A DNA stretch of 64,000 nucleotides, from contig NZ_CAUPIY010000001.1 of the NCBI RefSeq assembly GCF_963511525.1, positions 124,001 through 188,000 of the forward strand, written 5' to 3'. Every line of letters starts with the position of its first letter. Within the stretch, counting starts at the first letter, position 1. Both the position numbers and the translations under genes were made by a program. Shown piece after piece: positions 35,828-44,682 of the stretch. Below the pieces are notes generated by a model. The model had not been told where the DNA came from, did no database searches, and was given only the letters and a program-made list of their open reading frames with translations. Source of the DNA: Mobiluncus sp963511525. GTDB taxonomy: Bacteria; Actinomycetota; Actinomycetes; Actinomycetales; Actinomycetaceae.

Positions 35828-36550
35828 GTGCTCACCGTCAGCAGTCTTAGCTATGCGTACGGGCTGAAAAGCCGCCCGTCCCTGACGGATGTTTCATTTC
35901 AAGTCGGTTCGGGTGTTACCGTCTTGATGGGAGAAAACGGGGCTGGCAAGTCCACCTTGATGCGTTGTATTCAGGGTGAACTCAAACCCCTACCGGGCGC
36001 ACAAATTGAGTACGAGGGCAGAGAAGCTCCTGCATATTTACCGCAAGATCCGCGTTGGATAGGTCGTTACAAGGTTCTTGACTTATTACGCTATTCGGCT
36101 TGGTGGCGTGGTGTGCCATCGTCAGAACGTGCTCGCCGGGTTTCCGAAGTCATTGCGGAGTTTTCACTTTCTGAACTGGCAGAAAAGCGGTTGAACGAGC
36201 TCTCGGGAGGACAGTATCGGCGCGTAATGCTCGCACAATCGGTATGTGCCAGGCCAAGCGTAGTTTTGCTCGATGAACCATTGACTGGTTTAGACATTGG
36301 GGCGCGTGAATCCCTGATTAATTGTGTGGCACAGTTGGGTCGTTCTCGCGTCGTCGTGGTGTCCACTCACGAGGTCGAGGTGTTTGAGCCGGTAGCGGAC
36401 TACGTGGTTATTCTGCGGGGTGGGCGTTGCGGTTTCACCGGCAAAATGAGCGACGTAACCCGTGAAATCACTGATTCTGTGTCCGGTGAGAAATCAACAT
36501 CACTGTTACGAGTACTTTATGACCGCGTTTATCAGGGAAACTCGTCATGA
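35828..36550 (+). CDS. ABC transporter ATPase
   Basis: A 240-residue ATPase starting at GTG. Walker A GENGAGKST, signature LSGGQYRRVMLAQSV, Walker B VVLLDEPLTGLD and STHE at the switch position, where Glu replaces the usual Asp following His. It overlaps the permease gene by four bases. Probably the energising subunit of an ABC-2-type exporter; substrate unknown. Confidence 0.9.
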   Translation: MLTVSSLSYAYGLKSRPSLTDVSFQVGSGVTVLMGENGAGKSTLMRCIQGELKPLPGAQIEYEGREAPAYLPQDPRWIGRYKVLDLLRYSAWWRGVPSSERARRVSEVIAEFSLSELAEKRLNELSGGQYRRVMLAQSVCARPSVVLLDEPLTGLDIGARESLINCVAQLGRSRVVVVSTHEVEVFEPVADYVVILRGGRCGFTGKMSDVTREITDSVSGEKSTSLLRVLYDRVYQGNSS

Positions 36551-37446
36551 CTCAGCTCAAGTATTCCTATGCCCTGAAGCTGCTGCCGTTGGCGATGATT
36601 GCGGGTTTGCTTCCGCTGTTTTCCCGCGGCTTATTCTGGAGCGAGGATTGGTTGGGGGCAGCGGATTTTTCGGTGGTTTGCGTCGCTTTAATGGCTCCGC
36701 TTTGCTTGCTGACGGGTAGCTTGGAGTTAATTCACCATCGTAAAAATGGCTGTCAGAATTTGTGGCCACGCCAGGTATGGAACCGGCAAGTGCTGGCTTT
36801 TGGTCTCATCAATAGTCTGCCTTATGTGTTGGCAATAACAGTACTGTATCTGGTCGTGACGGTATTTACAGCCGTGGGCCATGCCTGTTTTCGGTTGCTC
36901 AATCCGTGGTCGTTCTTCTCCATGGTGTCGGTCATACTGATGGCCTCGTACCTCGGTGTTTTTGTCGGCAATATCGTTCTGAGCTATGTTTTCGCACCTC
37001 TTTTAGCGCTGTTATGGTTTGCTGCCTACAACTGGCTCGGTTTCCCCTACTATTTGTTCCTGCCCGGAGGTGCCACGGAGCCGTTGACCGGTTACACCTA
37101 TAACCTGACGTTCAAGTCCATTCAGTGGCTGTTCGCCCTGACTATCGTGGTGTTATCGGCTCTGGGGATCTTGTTTCCTCGCCGGTGGTGGGCATTTGTG
37201 GCTGGTATCGGCGCTTCGAGTTTAATCTTCTCTGCTTGGTTTACGACTATGAGCTTGAGTCCTTTCGTCCCTCTGCCTCAAGATTCTGCCGTGTGTGCGA
37301 CATCTGGGGAGGTAAAGGTGTGCGTGGCTCCAGAATCAAAACGATATCTTCCCGCGGTGATGCGAGAATACGATTTAGCTAAGGTCTGGTTCGATGAGCA
37401 CGAGATACCGATGGAGGTGGAACGGGATAACCACATTCGGCCCTGA
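36547..37446 (+). CDS. ABC transporter membrane protein, possible frameshifted end
   Basis: A 299-residue protein with about six hydrophobic helices up to residue ~245, then an extracytoplasmic C-terminal segment containing a Cys pair (VCATSGEVKVCVAPE). It ends at TGA in HIRP. The overlapping frame continues beyond the stop (to 37618) as LLVVPQRGGTKHIEQTDIES and ends IWLGTVN. The acidic, amphipathic character of this tail suggests the true reading frame once extended through it. Either the protein is truncated by a frameshift near 37440 or the tail is chance. Confidence 0.7.
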   Translation: MTQLKYSYALKLLPLAMIAGLLPLFSRGLFWSEDWLGAADFSVVCVALMAPLCLLTGSLELIHHRKNGCQNLWPRQVWNRQVLAFGLINSLPYVLAITVLYLVVTVFTAVGHACFRLLNPWSFFSMVSVILMASYLGVFVGNIVLSYVFAPLLALLWFAAYNWLGFPYYLFLPGGATEPLTGYTYNLTFKSIQWLFALTIVVLSALGILFPRRWWAFVAGIGASSLIFSAWFTTMSLSPFVPLPQDSAVCATSGEVKVCVAPESKRYLPAVMREYDLAKVWFDEHEIPMEVERDNHIRP

Positions 37447-37652
37447 TGCGCAGACCTGTTCCCCTCTGCTAGTTGTTCCGCAGAGAGGCGGCACCAAGCA
37501 CATTGAACAAACTGATATAGAGAGTGCCTACATCGCGAGGCTGCTTGATTGCAAAGTGATTCCTGAGCCTAAATATCGGCACTTACAAGACGAGATTTGG
37601 CTCGGAACCGTAAATTAACTGATTCTCAGCTCTCGAAGGAGGCGACCTAGCC

Positions 37653-38294
37653 GTGGAACGTGGTAAAAACCCGCCGGGATTTGCGCTGTTCGTGAAGTCT
37701 CGCGATTACCGCGTCTTTGGTGTTGCTGTTCTCCTGCCCGCGCTCCTGGTAGCTTTTTCGCCAGCGTTCCTGACCGAGGTTCCGCTGCGTGCGGGTGTCT
37801 CTGTATTCCTGCTTCCCATCACTGCAGCCTCCGGCGCGCTGATTCTGCCCTTGCTCTTGGCCGTGCCAGGCAACTTGGAACTAACGCAAACTCGACGGCT
37901 CCGGCTCAGCCGCCTAGCCTTGCTGATAATAGTCATTACTGGCTATGCCGTAGCTACCGCTCTAATACTGTTCATTCTCGCGATATTTACCCACAGTTTC
38001 GATGCCGTGTACTTTACTTCAGTTGTCTTGGTGGCCGTACGTAACGAACTGTTTTTGGTTTCACTAGGTGTGATTGTCGGCTGTGTCCTCGGCACGTCCT
38101 ACGCCACTATTCCGGGGATAATCTATCTCGGAGCAGTCTTAATCTTTGGCACTTCAGATACCGCCAGCACTCCCGTATTTTGGAATATCTTGCTACAGCC
38201 GGTGAGCAGTTTCCCTACCTGGCTTTTGGTAGGTCTAATAACGTTAGTATCCCTCGTGATTTACACTCATTTTGATTACAAAAATCTTCACTGA
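37653..38294 (+). CDS. Six-helix membrane protein, probable second ABC permease
   Basis: A GTG start with a strong AAGGAGG gives 213 residues with six hydrophobic helices and almost no soluble domain. It is downstream of the ATPase and first permease in the same direction, so it may complete a heteromeric ABC exporter. No family recognised. Confidence 0.65.
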   Translation: MERGKNPPGFALFVKSRDYRVFGVAVLLPALLVAFSPAFLTEVPLRAGVSVFLLPITAASGALILPLLLAVPGNLELTQTRRLRLSRLALLIIVITGYAVATALILFILAIFTHSFDAVYFTSVVLVAVRNELFLVSLGVIVGCVLGTSYATIPGIIYLGAVLIFGTSDTASTPVFWNILLQPVSSFPTWLLVGLITLVSLVIYTHFDYKNLH

Positions 38295-38378
38295 ACTTTA
38301 GGCTTTCGATATCGTTTCGATTGTCCGTTTCAACCACGGCTCGATAGTTTTTAGTTTGGTTTTAATTGCGAAAGGGGA

Positions 38379-38576
38379 CTAGCCCACTTGGGCGAGGAAG
38401 CGCGATTCTGAGGGTGCTTCCGGGGCGTCGGGGACGTGGAAAGCGGCGCGGAGACGCGCACCAACCTGCGCGCTGCAGCCGACGACCAGATATTCCAGAT
38501 TCCGCAGGTGGGTGACTTTGCCGACCTTGGTTCCCTCCGGGTTGTAGATGCCGATTTGGGCACCCACGTAGCGTTT
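38379..38576 (-). pseudogene. Duplicated 3' end of the D12 DNA adenine methylase gene
   Basis: A 198-base segment that aligns without gaps to 49144-49341, the last 65 codons plus stop of the intact methylase, differing at roughly 8 percent of positions. The frame is still open and ends in the same LAQVG-stop. There is no start or catalytic region. It forms the left member of a direct repeat bracketing the RiPP island. Confidence 0.9.
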
Positions 38577-38632
38577 TGAACTGTCCCAGGTTTTGTTCCG
38601 TTTGAGTAGATGGGAAAATCTGGGACAGTTCA
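38577..38632. mobile_element. 56-bp palindromic mini-element or fused IS ends
   Basis: TGAACTGTCCCAG at 38577-38589 and its exact reverse complement at 38620-38632 enclose 30 bases. It lies precisely where the methylase copy breaks off. The size fits a MITE-like remnant or an IS that lost its interior. Confidence 0.6.
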
Positions 38633-38642
38633 GCTAAACATA

Positions 38643-38718
38643 AAACCCTACTCACCCAAGGCATCAAAACCCGCAGCGCCTAACCCCCACTTCGCGCTCA
38701 AATTGACATGATGCACCA
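38643..38718 (+). repeat. Solo right end of the 48.2-kb IS
   Basis: 76 bases almost identical to 49016-49091, the C-terminal coding end and right terminal repeat of the IS at 48216. The same orientation is kept. The gene to its right is truncated at this end. Confidence 0.85.
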
Positions 38719-39049
38719 CGTATCTACGTACTTTACGGGTGCGTACTGGGGCAGACACGTCACGGGCGAGCGGGATCTTCTTCGCTGCCACGGCGTGAGC
38801 ACAAAAACGGCGAGCAAGAGCGATGTTGGCTTCCACATCACGAGAAAACGGCGAGCAGATATACACCAGTGGCCGATACCCGTATGTGGCGCGCTGCAGA
38901 TTCTTCAACGCCTGATAGGTATTCAAATCAAGATATCCCTCCGTGTTGCGGCGCTCATCTAACGTCTTGTTCATCGCCCACACTCCTCGCGCCTGCATGT
39001 GTGCCTTTGTTCGAAAAGCTGATTGCAAATTTTTGTGGTTGGTACTCAT
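38719..39049 (-). pseudogene. Truncated DUF4406-like (deoxyribosyltransferase-fold) gene
   Basis: A good AAAGGAG precedes the ATG at 39049. The product has RPLVYICSPFSRDVEANIAL followed by ARRFCAHAVA, which resembles the N-terminal nucleotide-binding segment of nucleoside 2-deoxyribosyltransferase-like or DUF4406 proteins, often found on phages. After about 110 codons the frame runs into the solo IS end, so the C-terminal half is lost. Confidence 0.6.
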
Positions 39050-39129
39050 AACCGGCTCCTTTCCGAGAGCCAGCTAGCGACAAAGTTTGAGGGCTCTTGC
39101 TAATACGTAATACGTCCCTGAAACATGCC

Positions 39130-39161
39130 AAAACCGTACGGGTTGGTACCCATCCGGTTTT
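39130..39161 (-). terminator. Candidate terminator of the YcaO operon
   Basis: Imperfect dyad AAAACCG...GGGT/ACCC...CGGTTTT about 90 bases beyond the end of the last operon gene on the minus strand. The T-run is weak, so confidence is moderate. Confidence 0.45.
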
Positions 39162-39252
39162 AGCGATACTTCTATATCAGTGGTTTCTCATTGGCGGGAA
39201 GTCATGTGATTGAGCCAGCTCGGTTTTTACCTCGATAAAAACTGTTTTGCGT

Positions 39253-40989
39253 CTAAGTCAGCTGATTGGCTAAGAGGCTTCTATAGAAATCATCTTTCAG
39301 TAGCTCTTCGTGTGTTCCTCTATTGTGAATCCGTCCGTCTTTAACAACGATGACAGTATCTGCAGTGAGGATTGACGGAAGCCTGTGGGTTATTACGATT
39401 GTGGTTCTTCCCGTACGTAGTGCCCCGGATGCCTGGTTGATCGTTTGTTCTAGTTGTGGGTCAATATTGGCTAGAGGCTCGTCGAGGATGAGGAGTTCCG
39501 GTGAGCGCAGAAATGCTCTGGCAAGAACGAGGCGCTGTCGTTCTCCGCCTGACAGGCTTGTGCCCCGGTCTCCGATGGGTGAGTCTAGGCCGCCGAGGTC
39601 TTTTACAAGTGTAGTCATGCCGGCGGCGTCAATTGCTTCCCATAATTCGTTATCAGAGGCATCCCATTTCGCTAGCGTCAGATTAGTTCTAAAGGTTCCG
39701 ACGAAAACATGTCCGTCTTGAGGAACGAGGGCTAGATGCTGGCGGTATTCGTCTGGATAAATACCTGTCAGCGGTAGTCCAGCGAAATCTATATGTCCAC
39801 TGGTTGGATCATAGAAGCGCATAGCTAGGTATGCGAGGGTGGTTTTTCCCGCTCCTGACTGCCCCACAATCGCGACTGTTTGGCCGTCTGGAATGTTCAG
39901 GTTGATATCGGCAAGAACATCTTCTGTATCGTATTTGAAGCTGACCTGGTTGTAGTCAAGGTCTCTCTTCGGGTAGTTTTCCAAGGATGTGGACAGTGGC
40001 GTGTAGTTTCCGGTGGGCGTTTTGATGGAATCAGGCGCGTTCATTAAATCGTTTACACGCGCAGCACACGCCGAGACTTCTCCCATAATCCCCAACATTC
40101 CCGCAAAGGTATTAACGGGGATGGTGCTTGAGGCAGCTAGCGAGACAGCAACCGGAAGTATCGCTGGGTTAAGAGTTCCATTAAGCACGTCACCCGTAAT
40201 GACCACGAGTAAAGTGATTGACACAGCAGTTACCACGATACTTGATAATGTTGTTTCACCACTTTTTCGAATTGCTTGATGCAGTTTCAGGTTTTGTACA
40301 TCAGTTGTGGCTTTGAATACCCGGTTTGCGTGTTTTGTTTTTTGTCCAAGTACATGGAGTTCACGAATCCCGATGATGGATTCCAAGCCGAGGCTTTTTA
40401 GTTGGGCTAGGCCTGCGCGAACTTTTTCTCCTTGACGTCTTTGAATGGTGGCAAATAGTGCCGGGGCTGCGACTAGGGCGAAAAGGGACACAAGGGTGAG
40501 CAAAGCCCAAGGGCCGATGAGAACGTACAGAATGATGATAAGGATGGTGGGGCTAATGAGAGCGGCCAAGGCGGCGGCGACTGTGTGAGCGTAGAACCAT
40601 TCGAGTTGTTCCATATCGTTCATACCTGCAGCAGTGACGTCAGCGATTTTTCTACCTTTCAGACCTTTTGGGGCGATTCGCTGAATGACCTTGTACAAGT
40701 CGATGCGCATGCTAGCAAGTACCTGGTAAGCGAGCTGGTGTGACCACCAAGCATCCATGAGATATCCAAGTGCGTGAACAACCGCAATCGTGAATAGACC
40801 TGCGAATAGCCAGGTAATTTCATAATCGATGTCGACAACGATTGACGAAGAAATCCAGTAGCTCAATGCTCCAACACCTGCTAAAGCGAGCTGGTGGATG
40901 ATTATGACCAGGGTTGAGGCTAGAAATAACGCTCGGAAATCACGTAGCCGTCCCATGATGGAGAACAAATCATGAAGCGTTTTTCTCAT
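39253..40989 (-). CDS. ABC transporter, fused TM-ATPase (half-transporter B of the RiPP operon)
   Basis: A 578-residue type IV ABC half-transporter: six membrane helices (about residues 20-290), then an ATPase with Walker A GQSGAGKTT, signature LSGGERQRLVLARAF, Walker B LLILDEPLANID and the H-loop ITHR. It overlaps the upstream homologue by four bases, indicating a heterodimer of CydDC/IrtAB/YbtPQ layout. There is no N-terminal C39 peptidase, so it does not cleave a leader. In this operon it may export the modified peptide or, like IrtAB and YbtPQ, import a metal-peptide complex. The sequence alone does not decide. Confidence 0.88.
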   Translation of the reverse strand: MRKTLHDLFSIMGRLRDFRALFLASTLVIIIHQLALAGVGALSYWISSSIVVDIDYEITWLFAGLFTIAVVHALGYLMDAWWSHQLAYQVLASMRIDLYKVIQRIAPKGLKGRKIADVTAAGMNDMEQLEWFYAHTVAAALAALISPTILIIILYVLIGPWALLTLVSLFALVAAPALFATIQRRQGEKVRAGLAQLKSLGLESIIGIRELHVLGQKTKHANRVFKATTDVQNLKLHQAIRKSGETTLSSIVVTAVSITLLVVITGDVLNGTLNPAILPVAVSLAASSTIPVNTFAGMLGIMGEVSACAARVNDLMNAPDSIKTPTGNYTPLSTSLENYPKRDLDYNQVSFKYDTEDVLADINLNIPDGQTVAIVGQSGAGKTTLAYLAMRFYDPTSGHIDFAGLPLTGIYPDEYRQHLALVPQDGHVFVGTFRTNLTLAKWDASDNELWEAIDAAGMTTLVKDLGGLDSPIGDRGTSLSGGERQRLVLARAFLRSPELLILDEPLANIDPQLEQTINQASGALRTGRTTIVITHRLPSILTADTVIVVKDGRIHNRGTHEELLKDDFYRSLLANQLT

Positions 40990-42818
40990 TTGTTTACCTC
41001 CGTTTCTTTCGCACCTGTCAGGCTCCCTGTGGAATTATCCACCATCGCAGCGAATTCGCCTTTTCGTGCTAACAAACCATCAGGGGAACCATATTCACTG
41101 ATGCGACCTTTTCGAAGCACTGTGACCGTATCTGCAATTAACGCTACGTCCATTCGATGAGTGACGAGGATGAGCGTCATGGTCGGGAAATCTTTCCTCA
41201 GACTGGTAATGATTCTCTTTTCAACCTGCGAATCGAGCGCCGAAGTGGATTCATCAAGAATCATGACGCGCGGCTTACGGATGAGAGCGCGAGCGATAGC
41301 CAGACGCTGTTTTTGTCCGCCAGAAATGTTAGCCCCTGATTCTTCAATCATGAGTTCCAGATCAGCCTGCTGAGCCTTTTGGCGATGAGCCAAGACTTCT
41401 TCGTCGGAGGCTTCAGCATGAAAATCGGTTGCTTGAGCGACACTCAGCACTTGAAGAAGATCATCATGGCTGGCACGCGGGTTAGCTTCTTTGAGGATAC
41501 TTTCAACCGTCCCGGGGAAGATGACAGGGTTTTGCGGCACCAGTGAGACTGTAGAGACGATATCAAGTTCTGCGGTCGGGGTTTTCCCGATAGTCACGGT
41601 GCCTGATTTTGGGGCATCAAAACCTAGCATGAGCCCTAGAAGAGTGGATTTTCCTGAGCCCGATCCCCCGACAATGGCCATAAACTGCCCCTGCTCGACG
41701 GTAAGGCTAATTTTTTCGAGTGCATTCGTGGTGGCTGATTCGTATTGATAGCTCAGTTCACAGATTTCGATTGTTGCGGGGGTTGACTCAGGAAGCGTTT
41801 TCCTGGATGTCTGAGTCGTGTTTGGGATGGTAGAGTCAACGCTGAGCGTATTGTAGATTTGGTCGGCAGCGGATAGTCCGAAATAGCCGGCATGGAAAGC
41901 ATTGGCGAGGTCTCTCAAAGGCCTAAATACTTCAATGCTTAACAAGGTAATGAAGAATATTTTCGTGACCGGATAGTTTCCGCTGCGAACCTCGACAATA
42001 GCAATCAACAAGGCAAATGCTGGCCCGAGAACCATCATGGCTGACGATGCCCCGGTTTCTCCAAGTGACACGCGTAGCTGGGTGAGGGTTGAGCGCAAAA
42101 GCTCCTTGGATTGCTTAGCGAGTCGTTTTCCGAATTGATTAGCAGCGCCAAAAGCCTTGAGCGTAGTCATGCCGGTCATAGCATCGACGAAATCCGAGTT
42201 AAGCTCTGCGTAAGCGTCCCAGTGTTCTTGGCCTTTCTCCGCTAACACCTTGTCCCATACTCGTGGAATCAGGAATGTGATGACTGCACAAACAAATAAA
42301 ACTATCCCAGCCAGTGGGCTGACTGTTCCAATCCACACGCAGATAGACCCTGCAGTGATTGTAGTAATCGCGATTTGGGGTAGATAAGTGCCGTAATAAG
42401 GTTCAATCGCTTCAACTCCGTCAACCATAAGCGACTCAAGATTCCCAGCTCGCTGGCTGCTCATCCGCATGGGGCCACGCCTATCGACATGAGTCAAAAT
42501 CGCTTTACGCAAATTGACTTTCAGGCGCAACCCTATTCGATTCAAAAGATAAGCCTTCGCAATACCAATCAGCGGAATAGCAACCAGAAACACACTCAAA
42601 GCGATGAGTAGTCGAACTATCGTGCCTTTATCACGACTACCAAGAAGTTCCGTGAAAAGCGCAGAACTGATGAATGCCTGCCCAACATAGGCACCGCTTA
42701 ACACCAGACCAAGAAGTATCGGCGGAATCATGATTCTAACCCCGACTTGGGCTATGCGTAACACCGTCATTTGGCGGTGCCATAAGTGGGCAGGTTTCAT
42801 CGACATACTTTCATTCAT
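40986..42818 (-). CDS. ABC transporter, fused TM-ATPase (half-transporter A of the RiPP operon)
   Basis: A 610-residue partner of the next gene: six membrane helices, then Walker A GGSGSGKST, signature ISGGQKQRLAIARAL, Walker B VMILDESTSALD with the catalytic Glu, and VTHR. Start at ATG 42818 or in-frame ATG 42806. In heterodimeric exporters one ATP site is often degenerate; the partner has DEP-L-A-N-I-D rather than DE-S-T-S-A-L-D, so asymmetry is possible. It lies 20 bases after the binding-protein gene, the only non-overlapping junction of the operon. Confidence 0.88.
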   Translation of the reverse strand: MNESMSMKPAHLWHRQMTVLRIAQVGVRIMIPPILLGLVLSGAYVGQAFISSALFTELLGSRDKGTIVRLLIALSVFLVAIPLIGIAKAYLLNRIGLRLKVNLRKAILTHVDRRGPMRMSSQRAGNLESLMVDGVEAIEPYYGTYLPQIAITTITAGSICVWIGTVSPLAGIVLFVCAVITFLIPRVWDKVLAEKGQEHWDAYAELNSDFVDAMTGMTTLKAFGAANQFGKRLAKQSKELLRSTLTQLRVSLGETGASSAMMVLGPAFALLIAIVEVRSGNYPVTKIFFITLLSIEVFRPLRDLANAFHAGYFGLSAADQIYNTLSVDSTIPNTTQTSRKTLPESTPATIEICELSYQYESATTNALEKISLTVEQGQFMAIVGGSGSGKSTLLGLMLGFDAPKSGTVTIGKTPTAELDIVSTVSLVPQNPVIFPGTVESILKEANPRASHDDLLQVLSVAQATDFHAEASDEEVLAHRQKAQQADLELMIEESGANISGGQKQRLAIARALIRKPRVMILDESTSALDSQVEKRIITSLRKDFPTMTLILVTHRMDVALIADTVTVLRKGRISEYGSPDGLLARKGEFAAMVDNSTGSLTGAKETEVNK

Positions 42819-42838
42819 CTAGTGTGGACTAGGCGCTC

Positions 42839-43870
42839 CTAGTAGTTTTGACGGGCCTTAACTGTTGCGGTAGCTCCGTGAATAGCGTCCGCGATGGTAT
42901 ACGCAGCCCCGGAAGGCAGCTCGATGACGCGATTATTCTTAATTGCATCAACTTGATCCATCCCAGGAATGGCCTTCAGTCTGTCCATGGAATCCTCGAG
43001 AGTGATCCCCGACTCCCCAGTGGTAATAACTATTACTTGGGGATTTGCTTTGATGATCGCCTCAGGCTGGATAGCACCGTTCATCATCGCATCGTATTTC
43101 GGGTCGACAACATTCTTCAGTTTCGAGGCCTCAAAGATGCCCTGCAAGGTGGAATTAGCACCATATGCGAACAGATCATCAGACGCATCCCAGTAATACA
43201 ACCCGGCGACGGTCATTTCTTTCAGGCTTTCACCAGCTTTTTGCGCGTCCTGCAGCTCTTGATCTAGTTTATCGGCATTTTCGTTAGCTGCCTTTTCCGA
43301 ATCAATCAACTTACCAAGGTTGCGAATCGTTTTCGTAATACCCGTAAGGTCAGCCCGATCAACCTCATCAACATTTGTTAGATAAACGCATGAAGATTGG
43401 CTAATAATTTCTTTAATCCCATATTTTTCAAGTTCGTCGACTTCGCCGTAATCATTGCCGTAAATCATGTCAGGCTTGAGTTTGAGGATTGCTTCGAACG
43501 AGAGTTCGCCGTGGGCTTCTCCCGAACTATTCTCGAGTTGTTTGACATCCTTGACGGCTGCTTCAACCTCATCGGACTGTTGCGCCCCGTGTTCTTCGAA
43601 TCTACCAATCATCCGATCCGCGCCGCCAGCAGCTACAAGGTTAGCAACCCCTTCTCTGCCTGACGCAATAATTCTCTCTGGGCGCTGATCTAAAGTAACT
43701 TTTGTCCCACACGAATCGTATTCCTGCGGATACGCAGCACTGTTCGCAGCAGAAGGGGTATTCTGACCGGAATCATCAGGCTTTTGCGTCGTGCATCCAG
43801 CAAGTCCGCACGCTACCAATAGCGCTACGCAGGTTATTGCTCGTGGAATCTGCAGCCTAGTTTTTATCAT
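42839..43870 (-). CDS. Siderophore/cobalamin-type ABC substrate-binding lipoprotein
   Basis: A 343-residue lipoprotein with lipobox LAGC (Cys26). The mature part has the class III binding-protein start (VTLDQRPERIIASGREGVANL), the helix backbone region and the end TIADAIHGATATVKARQNY. Proteins of this group bind ferric siderophores, haem or cobalamin at the cell surface. It overlaps the ATPase gene upstream by four bases. In this operon it is the natural candidate for capturing a metal-loaded peptide. Confidence 0.87.
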   Translation of the reverse strand: MIKTRLQIPRAITCVALLVACGLAGCTTQKPDDSGQNTPSAANSAAYPQEYDSCGTKVTLDQRPERIIASGREGVANLVAAGGADRMIGRFEEHGAQQSDEVEAAVKDVKQLENSSGEAHGELSFEAILKLKPDMIYGNDYGEVDELEKYGIKEIISQSSCVYLTNVDEVDRADLTGITKTIRNLGKLIDSEKAANENADKLDQELQDAQKAGESLKEMTVAGLYYWDASDDLFAYGANSTLQGIFEASKLKNVVDPKYDAMMNGAIQPEAIIKANPQVIVITTGESGITLEDSMDRLKAIPGMDQVDAIKNNRVIELPSGAAYTIADAIHGATATVKARQNY

Positions 43871-44682
43871 GATTTCTCCTTATCGTTGTTAACACTGAAG
43901 CAATATTGCAGTTTGCCTTCGTGATGGATGGTTGTTGCTTGAACACCGTACACGTGCTCGATATTGCTTTCGGTTAGTACCTCGTGGGGTTTCCCGGAAG
44001 CGAAAACTTTGCCGTGGTCGAGCATGAGCAACCAGTCGCAGTATTTTGCTGCGAGGTTAATATCGTGAAGCACCGTGACCACATTGGGAGCCAGCCGCCT
44101 GAGTAAACTCAGCACCTTATGCTGGTAGAAAATGTCGAGGTGATTCGTAGGCTCATCAAGTAGCACACAGTTCGTGTCTTGGGTCAGCGCCCGGGCGATA
44201 ACGGTTCGTTGCCGCTCTCCCCCGGAGAGTTGATCAGAATACTTCTCGCGAACGCCTGTCAACCCTACTGTGTCAAGCGCCTTCGCGGCTAGGTCATAGT
44301 CACTGTGAGAATATGTTGCAAAAGCGGATAAGAAAGGGATTCTGCCAAGTAGTACTTCGTCAATAACCTTGACTCTTTGCGGCACAATTTGGTTTTGTGG
44401 AACTAGAGCAATCTTGGTTGCTATCTCGTGCGGTTGGAGACTGTCGAGAGGTTCCCCAACCAACTTAATTCGACCACGATTAGGTTTAACTGCCCCGTAT
44501 AAGGCTCGCATAAGTGTCGTCTTGCCCGACCCGTTCGGGCCTATTAAACCAACATGCATACCTGCTGGAATAGTCCCCGACAGTTGGTTCAGCGCAACCG
44601 TTTTCCCGAATTTTACCGTCACATCATCGAGTGAAAACAATGGCGTTTCAGATACTTGAGCGCAAAAGTGTGAGTTAAGCAT
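43867..44682 (-). CDS. FecE/BtuD-type ABC ATPase
   Basis: A 271-residue ATPase from ATG 44682, which overlaps the stop of the permease gene; the in-frame ATG at 44694 has its Shine-Dalgarno too close. Walker A GPNGSGKTT, LVPQNQ Q-loop, signature LSGGERQRTVIARAL, Walker B CVLLDEPTNHLD and VLHD. The LDEPTNHLDI pattern is typical of iron-siderophore and cobalamin importers. Confidence 0.9.
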   Translation of the reverse strand: MLNSHFCAQVSETPLFSLDDVTVKFGKTVALNQLSGTIPAGMHVGLIGPNGSGKTTLMRALYGAVKPNRGRIKLVGEPLDSLQPHEIATKIALVPQNQIVPQRVKVIDEVLLGRIPFLSAFATYSHSDYDLAAKALDTVGLTGVREKYSDQLSGGERQRTVIARALTQDTNCVLLDEPTNHLDIFYQHKVLSLLRRLAPNVVTVLHDINLAAKYCDWLLMLDHGKVFASGKPHEVLTESNIEHVYGVQATTIHHEGKLQYCFSVNNDKEKS

